The translations under genes were made by a program, and so were the position numbers. Below the pieces are notes generated by a model. It worked only from the letters and a program-made list of their open reading frames with translations. It ran no database searches and was not told the DNA's origin. A stretch of DNA of 5,785 bases from Fusobacteriales bacterium. Lineage in GTDB: Bacteria; Fusobacteriota; Fusobacteriia; Fusobacteriales; Leptotrichiaceae. The stretch spans positions 1 to 5,785 of the forward strand of contig JAITVW010000228.1 of the NCBI GenBank assembly GCA_031285605.1. Reading direction: 5' to 3'. Below, piece by piece: positions 1-5,398 of the stretch; position 1 is the stretch's first letter, and each line of letters starts with the position of its first letter.

Positions 1-6
1 TAAGGC

Positions 7-122
7 TACAAGGAGAACAAAGTTACCACTCTACCATCAAAATAATTATTACATAAAGTAACAAAAATTTTAAGTAGTTAATTTAGCTAGATTAACTACA
101 TACATATTATACAAGGAGAACA
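7..122 (+). repeat. 13-bp direct repeat of a ribosome-binding-site sequence (7-19 and 110-122)
   Basis: TACAAGGAGAACA occurs at 7-19 and again at 110-122. The second copy is the ribosome binding site of the transporter gene starting at 124. The first copy has no ATG, GTG or TTG at a usable distance downstream, so it serves no visible gene. It could be a remnant of a local duplication, or the site of a lost gene start. TAA at 1-3 may be the stop of an upstream gene, but the window does not show enough to say. Confidence 0.55.
71..102. promoter_or_regulatory. Long dyad upstream of the transporter gene, probable operator
   Basis: Positions 71-102 form an inverted repeat in which 14 of 16 base pairs match (mismatches at 73/100 and 83/90). 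The arms contain TAGTTAAT (75-82) and ATTAACTA (91-98), and the centre is at 86/87. It ends 10 bp before the ribosome binding site AAGGAG (113-118). There is no T-run after it, which argues against a terminator. The symmetry and position suggest a binding site for a dimeric regulator of the downstream transporter. The half-site is not a clear match to the Fnr/Crp (TTGAT-N4-ATCAA) or Rex consensus, so the regulator is unknown. I see no convincing -35/-10 pair in 1-123. Confidence 0.6.
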
Positions 123-123
123 G

Positions 124-882
124 ATGTTTAGCGAAACTTTGGAAAAACTTGATGAATACGGAATAAAAAAAGTAAAACTTTTAAAACAGAGTAAAACAAA
201 ATACTTTATTGCTTCTATGCTTGCTGGATTTTACGTAGGATTGGGAATATTTCTTATTATGACAATAGGAGGAGTTACAAGCCGGAACGGATATCAGTAC
301 AAAATATTTATGGGTCTCGGCTTTGGAATAGCACTAAGCCTTGTTATTATGGTCGGTTCAGAATTATTTACCGGTAATAATATGGCTATGTTTTCAGGTA
401 TGCTGAATAAAAAAATTACAGTAAAAGACGGAATTAGTATATGGATATTTAGTTATCTTGGAAATCTTGCCGGCTCTATGCTTGTCGGACTGCTGTTTTT
501 TCTCTCAAATGCTGCAAATAAAGAGGTGGCTGAGTTTTTACTGAATACTGCAAAATTAAAGATGAATACGCCTGCATCGGATTTATTTTTTAAAGGTATT
601 TTATGTAATATTCTCGTATGTCTTGCGGTTCTTTCTGCAGTTAAACTTAAGGAGGAAACAGCAAAACTTATTATGATATTCTGGTGCCTTTTTGCATTTA
701 TAACTACCGGATTTGAACACAGCGTTGCCAATATGAGTCTCTTTTCGGCAGCACTGCTGTATCCGCATCCGCTGGAAATATCATTAATCGGTTTCGGATA
801 TAATTTATTCTGGGTGACTCTGGGTAATATTACCGGGGGCTGTGCTTTGGGCTGTGCCTATTATATAATCGGCAAAAAATAA
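124..882 (+). CDS. nirC: Formate/nitrite transporter family protein, NirC-like
   Basis: The 252-residue product is an FNT-family inner-membrane channel, a family that forms pentamers and moves small monovalent anions such as nitrite or formate. Family signatures are all visible: AGFYVGLG (34-41) in the first membrane helix, SELFTGN (79-85, with Thr83 of the omega-loop region), FFKGxxCNxLVCLA (155-168), GFEHSVANM (196-204, with the conserved pore His199) and NLFWVTLGN (227-235). From memory these blocks read closer to E. coli NirC than to FocA, so nitrite is the favoured substrate; formate or hydrosulfide cannot be excluded. The length is normal and the six membrane segments look intact. The start is fixed by AAGGAG at 113-118. 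The gene appears to stand alone: a dyad lies upstream and a hairpin terminator downstream, and no nitrite reductase gene is visible in the window. Confidence 0.9.
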   Translation: MFSETLEKLDEYGIKKVKLLKQSKTKYFIASMLAGFYVGLGIFLIMTIGGVTSRNGYQYKIFMGLGFGIALSLVIMVGSELFTGNNMAMFSGMLNKKITVKDGISIWIFSYLGNLAGSMLVGLLFFLSNAANKEVAEFLLNTAKLKMNTPASDLFFKGILCNILVCLAVLSAVKLKEETAKLIMIFWCLFAFITTGFEHSVANMSLFSAALLYPHPLEISLIGFGYNLFWVTLGNITGGCALGCAYYIIGKK

Positions 883-972
883 GTATCATAGAAGTAAATA
901 GAATTTTATAAAGGATATTTTTAGGCAGCATAATATATGCAAGTTCAGAAAATAATCCGTGAAATATATAAA

Positions 973-1003
973 GGGCTTATTAATAACAATAAGTCCCATT
1001 TTT
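973..1003. terminator. Bidirectional hairpin terminator between convergent genes
   Basis: The stem GGGCTTATT (973-981) pairs with AATAAGTCCC (988-997), nine base pairs with one bulged T at 994 and a six-base loop. It is followed on + by ATTTTT (998-1003), giving a rho-independent terminator for the transporter gene. Read on the minus strand, the stem is followed by TTTATATATTT, a weaker T-rich tail that could also stop transcription of the barrel gene ending at 1017. The remaining bases between 883 and 972 hold no gene. Confidence 0.7.
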
Positions 1004-1016
1004 ATATCTCAATATT

Positions 1017-1790
1017 TTAGAAATGAAAACGATATGATACTCCTGTACCTACAGTATAAATATCTCTGTCCTTTGCCAACGGACTGTCTGCTATACTATT
1101 CCCGTATCTTGTGTAACTGGTACTAAGAAATACATTAAAACTCTTATTTATTTTTATCATGCCTCTTATTCCTGCTTCAAAATTAACTGAATCATCGGCT
1201 TTATAATTCTTACCGTTATTAATCCCTCTTGCAGCCTCACTGTCTTTTATTCCGAAATAATAGTCAGTATAATTTTCACTCATGTATTCTACTGCGGCAT
1301 AAGGCATAATCGTTAATCTTTCTCCCAGTGCAACCGGTTGATTGATTTCAGCTCTTGCCAGCATTCCGTCACTTTTATCAGATACATCTCCAGAAACATG
1401 AGCAATTACTCCTGTACCCAGAGGACCAAAGTTATATTTCCCTCTTAATCCAAGATGAAAATCATCTTTTCTTTTATCCATATCCTTAAATTCATTTTCT
1501 AAATCTTTGGGTTTATAGCCTGTATAAAGATTGTATCTCCCGTAAGCTGTAAAAGTAAGATTTTCCTTGTCATAAAAGTGATATCCAAGCTCCACGGGCG
1601 CTTCATAATAAAAATTTTTATATCTGACTCTTACCGCTGGAAGCGGCAATACTTCATCATTATCTTTTTCTTTATAAACACTGTTTCTGTAAAACACACC
1701 CAGACCTAAGTCTATACTGTTTTCTCTTTCTTTTTCAGCAAATGATACTGTTGATACCAATAAAGCCAATAATACTGATAATTTTTTCAT
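1017..1790 (-). CDS. MipA/OmpV-family outer-membrane beta-barrel protein
   Basis: The 257-residue product has a Sec signal peptide (residues 1-18, basic MKK, a Leu/Val core and a likely cut after SFA). The mature part alternates aromatic and polar residues in the manner of beta strands and ends in YRFHF. A terminal Phe preceded by alternating aromatics is the usual outer-membrane assembly signal. The early blocks IDLGLGVFYRN (26-36) and LPLPAVRVRYKNFYYEAP (48-65) fit the MipA/OmpV family. MipA is known in E. coli as a scaffold between the lytic transglycosylase MltA and PBP1B, but most family members have no proven function, so only the family is called. AGGAGG at 1798-1803 fixes the start. 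The gene follows the TetR and HU-like genes on the same strand and may share their regulation. Confidence 0.82.
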   Translation of the reverse strand: MKKLSVLLALLVSTVSFAEKERENSIDLGLGVFYRNSVYKEKDNDEVLPLPAVRVRYKNFYYEAPVELGYHFYDKENLTFTAYGRYNLYTGYKPKDLENEFKDMDKRKDDFHLGLRGKYNFGPLGTGVIAHVSGDVSDKSDGMLARAEINQPVALGERLTIMPYAAVEYMSENYTDYYFGIKDSEAARGINNGKNYKADDSVNFEAGIRGMIKINKSFNVFLSTSYTRYGNSIADSPLAKDRDIYTVGTGVSYRFHF

Positions 1791-1814
1791 AAATTTTCCT
1801 CCTGATTTTTTGTA

Positions 1815-1842
1815 TTTATATAATATATGCTGTTAATTTTAA
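1815..1842 (-). promoter_or_regulatory. Possible promoter of the outer-membrane barrel gene
   Basis: On the minus strand TTAAAA (1837-1842) and TATAAA (1815-1820) are separated by 16 bp, a moderate sigma70 match just upstream of the ribosome binding site. The -35 box is overlapped by the small palindrome GTTAATTTTAAC (1832-1843), which could bind a regulator. The region is so AT-rich that other -10 registers are possible, so the exact boxes are uncertain. Confidence 0.4.
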
Positions 1843-1859
1843 CTGATTCTGCTTTCTGT

Positions 1860-1875
1860 ATTTTTATCTAAAAAT
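1860..1875. repeat. Small perfect AT-only inverted repeat upstream of the barrel gene
   Basis: ATTTTTA (1860-1866) and TAAAAAT (1869-1875) are perfect 7-bp inverted arms separated by two bases. The two-base gap is too short for an RNA hairpin loop without opening the inner pairs, so if functional it is more likely a protein site. It contains no G or C in the arms and could easily be chance in DNA of this composition. Confidence 0.3.
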
Positions 1876-1896
1876 CCATTCTCAAAATCATTTTAT

Positions 1897-2115
1897 TCAA
1901 ACATCCCCAATATAATTTTTTAATTTTTTTCTTCTTTTTCTGCCCTTAAAAAAACTCATTACATTATATACTTGGTCAAATACCCCGCCAAGTCCCTTTG
2001 AATCTGTCAGCTCTTCCTCAAGTACTTTTTCAAAAGCATCTATTACTTTTCTGCACTCTTCAAACTCTACTCCTGATCTTTCTGATACCTTTCCGGCTAT
2101 TTCTGTTTTATTCAT
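1897..2115 (-). CDS. Small HU-like protein with only the N-terminal helical half and a polybasic tail
   Basis: The product has 72 residues. Residues 1-38 read like the start of the HU/IHF histone-like family: MNKTEIAGKVSERSGVEFEE corresponds to the first helix and turn, and the run through AFEKVLEEEL (27-36) to the second helix that builds the dimer core. From about residue 40 the similarity stops. The beta-arm with its DNA-intercalating proline and the C-terminal helix of HU (about 90 residues in all) are absent. In their place are a hydrophobic stretch (GVFDQVYNVMSFF) and a basic cluster at 57-66 (K, R, K, R, R, K, K, K). I see no HU remainder in the other frames downstream, so a simple frameshift is unlikely. 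GGAGGG (2121-2126), five bases before the ATG, supports translation. Its start is 31 bp after the tetR stop, so the two are probably co-transcribed. The role is unknown; nucleic-acid binding through the basic tail is a guess. Confidence 0.7.
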   Translation of the reverse strand: MNKTEIAGKVSERSGVEFEECRKVIDAFEKVLEEELTDSKGLGGVFDQVYNVMSFFKGRKRRKKLKNYIGDV

Positions 2116-2146
2116 AATTTCCCTCCATTATTCTTTATTATTAATA

Positions 2147-2779
2147 CTATTCTTTTACAACAGGACTTTCTGTCATAAAATCAAAACTTCCTTTTTCGGC
2201 TCCAAGGGACTTTTCCATGAGATAAGCCAATCCTTTAGCCTTTTGAATTTTTTCCTCAGCTGTCCATTGAAACACTCCTTCATCAAAGATCATATTCAGA
2301 ATAACCAGTATATTTTCCACAGTCTCTTTTGGATACGGGGTATTAAAAACTCCCTCCTCTATCCCCTGAAGTACTACATCAGTTATTAATGGTGTCAGAC
2401 GTTCTATAGACACAATCAGACTTCTCAGATGCATTTCCGCATCTCCTGCCTGATGAAATTCTTTCAGTATCTCATCTTTATTTTCTGCGTTAGTAACATC
2501 TTTGGTTAAAAGTATTGTGAACTTTTCTATAGCCGTAAAACTTTTATCTTCTATAATTTTTTTTACTGCTGTGGTTCCCATATCTATATACCTCATCGCC
2601 ACAGCATCCATTACTTCTTTTTTTGACTTAAAGTAATAGTAAAATGTTCCTTTAGCTATGTCTGCTTCTTGTAAAATATCCATTATTGTAGTTTTCATAA
2701 ATCCTTTTTCGGCAAAAATTTTTTCAGCAGCATTCAATATTTCATTTCTTCGCTCATCAGGCTTTTTTACGATTCTCAT
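2147..2779 (-). CDS. TetR/AcrR-family transcriptional repressor
   Basis: The product has 210 residues from the ATG at 2777-2779. Residues 10-57 form the N-terminal TetR helix-turn-helix: RRNEILNAAEKIFAEKGF leads into TTIMDILQEADIAKGTFYYYFKSKKE, the hallmark of the family, with the recognition helix around 42-50. The rest is a divergent all-helical ligand-binding and dimer domain, so the inducer cannot be read. The longer frame opens with a GTG at 2786-2788, but that GTG lies inside the ribosome binding site AGAGGTGAT (2784-2792); the ATG six bases downstream of the AGGTG core is therefore the real start. The gene lies behind a strong promoter overlapped by a palindromic operator, implying autorepression. 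Likely further targets are the HU-like gene and perhaps the outer-membrane barrel gene downstream. No efflux pump, the commonest TetR partner, is visible here. Confidence 0.93.
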   Translation of the reverse strand: MRIVKKPDERRNEILNAAEKIFAEKGFMKTTIMDILQEADIAKGTFYYYFKSKKEVMDAVAMRYIDMGTTAVKKIIEDKSFTAIEKFTILLTKDVTNAENKDEILKEFHQAGDAEMHLRSLIVSIERLTPLITDVVLQGIEEGVFNTPYPKETVENILVILNMIFDEGVFQWTAEEKIQKAKGLAYLMEKSLGAEKGSFDFMTESPVVKE

Positions 2780-2790
2780 TTTTATCACCT

Positions 2791-2823
2791 CTTTTTATAA
2801 ACCGACCGTCGGTCTATAAAAAG
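2791..2823. promoter_or_regulatory. Palindromic operator of the TetR-family gene
   Basis: A 33-bp palindrome centred on C2807 has 15 of 16 arm pairs matching; only A2800/C2814 fails. The core ACCGACCGTCGGT (2801-2813) is a GC-rich island in AT-rich DNA and resembles the operators of many TetR/AcrR regulators. The right end overlaps the -10 box of the tetR promoter by two bases, the predicted transcription start (about 2815) lies inside it, and the left end touches the ribosome binding site. A bound dimer would block transcription initiation. No second copy of the core was seen elsewhere in the window. Confidence 0.9.
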
Positions 2824-2850
2824 TATATATCATTTTTTTTCTAAAGTCAA
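2822..2850 (-). promoter_or_regulatory. Sigma70-type promoter of the tetR gene
   Basis: On the minus strand TTGACT (2845-2850) and TATACT (2822-2827) are separated by exactly 17 bp, each box one base off consensus. An A-run fills the spacer. The predicted start, near 2815, gives a leader of about 36 bases to the ATG, beginning within the operator. Confidence 0.85.
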
Positions 2851-2910
2851 GCCTTTTTTCAAAACTTTGTAACTATGATTTTATAAGGCACAACTGCTTC
2901 TTCTATTATT

Positions 2911-2954
2911 ATTTTTTTTCAATACAAAAATTTTTAAAAAAAATGATTGAAAAG
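2911..2954. other. AT-only tract with A/T runs upstream of the ydjI-like promoter
   Basis: This stretch holds T8 (2912-2919), A5T5 (2926-2935) and A8 (2936-2943), flanked by inverted 8-bp arms TTTTCAAT (2916-2923) and ATTGAAAA (2946-2953). It lies just upstream of the -35 box at 2965. It may be intrinsically bent DNA or an UP-like activating element. No gene, RNA or terminator is evident in it. Confidence 0.3.
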
Positions 2955-2964
2955 ACTAATAAAT

Positions 2965-2994
2965 TTGAAATATATGCTGAATTCATGATATAAT
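2965..2994 (+). promoter_or_regulatory. Sigma70-type promoter of the ydjI-ydjG-ydjH-like cluster
   Basis: TTGAAA (2965-2970) and a perfect TATAAT (2989-2994) are separated by 18 bp. Transcription would begin near 3001, leaving a leader of roughly 42 bases with AAGGAAGG (3026-3033) before the ATG at 3043. The spacer contains the 8-bp palindrome TGAATTCA (2978-2985). The boxes are of housekeeping type, unlike the sigmaW promoter of the related Bacillus operon. The TetR operator is about 140 bp upstream, too far to block this promoter directly. Confidence 0.75.
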
Positions 2995-3042
2995 TTTATA
3001 TAAAAATTATATTTAAATCAAGAATAAGGAAGGTAGGATATT

Positions 3043-4236
3043 ATGGGGATTATTCGTGCAACAGCCTCTGCCGCAGGAGGCTCTCTTGCGGATCAATGGC
3101 TTGAGATCATCGAAGCTGACAATATGAGTGATACTACTGTTATGACCGGCGGTGTTGCTGTACACCGGGATAGCAAACGTAACCAGAATAAAAAAGGAAC
3201 AGACTATCTGATCACAGATAAATCTGTTGTTATGGTCGGGCAAAATCAGTTCATGATGCTTGTAGACGGTGGAAAGGTAATAGATTACAGTGCTGAAGCA
3301 GGATACTACACTGTCAGTAACAGTTCTGCCCCGTCTTTATTTAACGGCAGCTTCAGCGAAGCTTTGAAAGAAAGCTTTAACCGTATAAAATACGGTGGTG
3401 TTCCCTCAGCTTCACAAAAAGTATATTTTATTAATACACAGGAAATAAAAAATATAGCTTTTGGTACTGCTAATCCGGTTAACTATTTTGATAATTTCTA
3501 CAATGCAGAGTTATACCTGCGGGCTTATGGATATTTTTCCATCAGAATAACAGACCCGCTGAAGTTTTATGCTGAAGCAATCCCGAGAAATGCAGTTAAT
3601 GTCGATATTGAAGATATACACCAGCTGTATCTTGCAGAATTTCTGAATGCCTTCCATACAGCTATTAATAAAATGTCTATCGACGGTATACGTATTTCAC
3701 ATGTAACTTCAAAATCAATGGAACTTGCCAAATATATGTCCGATGTACTGGACAATGACTGGCGCGAGCGCCGTGGAATGGTTATTGAATCTGTGGGTAT
3801 TGCCAGTATTTCTTATGATGAAGAATCTAAAAAACTGATTAATATAAGAAATCAGGGTGCTATGCTTTCTGATCCTTCTATCCGTGAGGGATATGTGCAG
3901 GGCAGTGTTGCCAGAGGAATTGAAGCTGCCGGCTCTAATGAAAGCGGTTCTGCTCAGGCTTTTATGGGAGTTGGAATGGGAATGCAGTCTGGAGGAAATT
4001 TTATGGCTTCTGCCAGTTCCGGCAATCAGGCACAAATGAATCAGCAAAAGGCTGAAGAAGAACAAAAAGCTGCTTCTGCTCAAGATACATGGACATGCAG
4101 CTGTGGTGCAAAAAATTCAGGACAATTTTGTTCTGAATGCGGTACTAAAAAAATTGAATCAAAATTTTGCCCTGAATGCGGGGAAAAACTCCCTGAAAAT
4201 GCAAAATTTTGTACTAAGTGCGGTAAAAAGCTGTAA
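3043..4236 (+). CDS. ydjI: YdjI-like SPFH-domain protein with two C-terminal zinc ribbons
   Basis: The 397-residue product belongs to the YdjI type of SPFH (stomatin/prohibitin/flotillin) proteins, often annotated as virion-core-like. The start GGSLADQWLEIIEADNM (13-29) and blocks such as NQFMMLVDGGKV, NYFDNFYNAELYLRAYG, DPLKFYAEAIPRN, ESVGIASISYDEES and NQGAMLSDPSIREGYVQGS are characteristic. There is no signal peptide or membrane helix, so it is cytosolic or peripheral. A Met/Gly-rich linker (about 305-321) and a Gln/Glu/Lys/Ala stretch (329-347) lead to two zinc ribbons: C352/C354/C363/C366 (the first pair spaced CxC) and C376/C379/C390/C393. In Bacillus subtilis YdjI works with the membrane proteins YdjG and YdjH and is reported to help bring PspA to the membrane under envelope stress. 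Here it is the first gene of its cluster, with its own promoter and a hairpin right after it. Confidence 0.9.
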   Translation: MGIIRATASAAGGSLADQWLEIIEADNMSDTTVMTGGVAVHRDSKRNQNKKGTDYLITDKSVVMVGQNQFMMLVDGGKVIDYSAEAGYYTVSNSSAPSLFNGSFSEALKESFNRIKYGGVPSASQKVYFINTQEIKNIAFGTANPVNYFDNFYNAELYLRAYGYFSIRITDPLKFYAEAIPRNAVNVDIEDIHQLYLAEFLNAFHTAINKMSIDGIRISHVTSKSMELAKYMSDVLDNDWRERRGMVIESVGIASISYDEESKKLINIRNQGAMLSDPSIREGYVQGSVARGIEAAGSNESGSAQAFMGVGMGMQSGGNFMASASSGNQAQMNQQKAEEEQKAASAQDTWTCSCGAKNSGQFCSECGTKKIESKFCPECGEKLPENAKFCTKCGKKL

Positions 4237-4254
4237 CTGCTTATATATTTAATA

Positions 4255-4295
4255 ACGCCGGTTTTTCATGCTTCTGACTGAAAAACCGGTGTTTT
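4255..4295 (+). terminator. Intercistronic hairpin terminator between the ydjI-like and ydjG-like genes
   Basis: The arms 4255-4268 and 4279-4292 pair over 14 bp with a single G-U wobble (G4257/T4290). The core is CCGGTTTTTCA against TGAAAAACCGG, with a ten-base loop, followed by TTTT (4292-4295). It begins 18 bases after the ydjI-like stop and ends 44 bases before the ydjG-like start. No promoter fits between it and the next ribosome binding site, so the downstream genes probably depend on partial read-through. An RNA-stabilising 3' hairpin after processing would look the same. Confidence 0.8.
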
Positions 4296-4339
4296 GTAAA
4301 AAAAAAATTTTAACTTTATTTTTTATGAAGGAGATAATT

Positions 4340-5398
4340 ATGGAGACTGTAAGTTATAAATGTCCCAACTGCTCTGCACCTCTTACTTTTGATATAGAAA
4401 GCCAAAGCTGGAAGTGCAGATTCTGCGATTCAGAGTTTACCAGTGAAGATATGGAACGTATAGAAACTCTGGAAAGCAGCGAAACTATAAAAGAAGAAGA
4501 GATAAACCCTGTTACACAGGTGAAGGAAGAGGCAACCATGTATGTATGTCCCAGCTGCGGCGGCAAAATCATTACTACTCCTACTACTGCCGCTACTTTT
4601 TGTGTTTACTGTCATAATCCCGCAATTATAGCCTCACGTTTATCAGAAGAAGAAAATAAACCTGCTTATCTTATCCCTTTTAAATTAAAGAAAGAGGAGG
4701 CAGTAAGAAAGCTTCAGTCATTATGCAGCAGAAAAATTTTTCTTCCCAAGAATTTTAGAAAAATGGTTTCTAATGGTGAAGTTTCAGGACTTTATGTTCC
4801 ATTCTGGCTTTTTGACATTGATATAGCTTCTTCATTCACTGCCCAAGGCCTGAAAACACAATTTTGGAGTGACAGCAACTATCAGTATTCTAAAACTGAC
4901 AATTATGAAGTTGCCAGATCAGGTGATATTTTTTTCAAAAATGTCCCTGTGGACAGCTCTCTGAAAATGGACGATAATCTTATGCAGCTGCTTGAACCGT
5001 TTGATTACAGCCAGATGTTGAAGTTCAAAATGGAGTACCTTTCAGGACACTTTGCGGAAATTCATGATGACAATATAAACACTGCTGCTGAAAAAGCTTT
5101 TTCACGTATTTATCCCGGTGCCAAAAGTATGCTTCTTAATACAGCGCGTGAATATTCTTCCCTTATGGGAACAAATCATTCATTAAACAAGAAAGAAACA
5201 AGCTATGTTAATGTAATGCTTCCTGTATGGATATTAATGGCTAAATGCGGGGGACAAAAATATGTTTTTACCATGAACGGACAGACCGGTAAAATGTCAG
5301 GTTATCTTCCAAAAAACTTGGGCATTGCATTTTCTCTTTTTCTAAAAATCAGCCTTGTTGCTTCATTGATTTTTTTCGTTGGAGGGATGCTAATTTGA
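4340..5398 (+). CDS. ydjG: YdjG-like protein with two TFIIB-type zinc ribbons and a C-terminal membrane helix
   Basis: The 352-residue product begins at ATG 4340, set by AAGGAG (4328-4333). An in-frame ATG at 4268 lies inside the terminator hairpin, lacks a binding site and would add 24 unrelated residues. Two zinc ribbons stand at the N terminus: C8/C11/C26/C29 and C70/C73/C88/C91, joined by a Glu-rich linker (about 36-64). The middle part carries the YdjG-type blocks YLIPFKLKKEEAV, SGLYVPFWLFDID, FFKNVPVD, LLEPFDYS and LPVWILM, then the MNGQTGKMSGYLP motif. One hydrophobic helix (about 329-352) ends the protein, so most of it probably faces the cytosol. In Bacillus, YdjG is a membrane partner of YdjH and YdjI in the PspA stress system. 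The stop overlaps the start of the next gene, indicating coupled translation. Confidence 0.85.
   Translation: METVSYKCPNCSAPLTFDIESQSWKCRFCDSEFTSEDMERIETLESSETIKEEEINPVTQVKEEATMYVCPSCGGKIITTPTTAATFCVYCHNPAIIASRLSEEENKPAYLIPFKLKKEEAVRKLQSLCSRKIFLPKNFRKMVSNGEVSGLYVPFWLFDIDIASSFTAQGLKTQFWSDSNYQYSKTDNYEVARSGDIFFKNVPVDSSLKMDDNLMQLLEPFDYSQMLKFKMEYLSGHFAEIHDDNINTAAEKAFSRIYPGAKSMLLNTAREYSSLMGTNHSLNKKETSYVNVMLPVWILMAKCGGQKYVFTMNGQTGKMSGYLPKNLGIAFSLFLKISLVASLIFFVGGMLI

Noticed and set aside
348..358. GGTCGG resembling the TetR operator half-site inside the transporter gene
   Set aside because: It encodes the conserved Val-Gly-Ser before the LFTG motif and has no inverted partner.
453..731. 92-residue minus-strand frame inside the transporter gene
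   Set aside because: It is antisense to conserved transporter motifs, with no ribosome binding site and no domain.
1791..1896. Missing half of HU in another frame after the small HU-like gene
   Set aside because: Read on the minus strand this stretch gives no beta-arm motif and soon hits stops, so a simple frameshift is not supported.
2912..2953. Possible terminator formed by TTTTCAAT and ATTGAAAA
   Set aside because: The arms hold one C or G each, the loop is 22 bases, and no gene ends here; both flanking genes are divergent. Kept only as an AT-rich tract.
3715..4083. 122-residue frame on the minus strand
   Set aside because: It lies wholly opposite the well-supported SPFH gene, has Ser/His/Arg-rich shadow composition and shows no recognisable domain.
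3043..4236. Phage virion protein or prophage fragment, as the usual virion-core name would suggest
   Set aside because: The neighbours are zinc-ribbon and TPM genes of the YdjGHI group and there are no phage genes; the name is historical.
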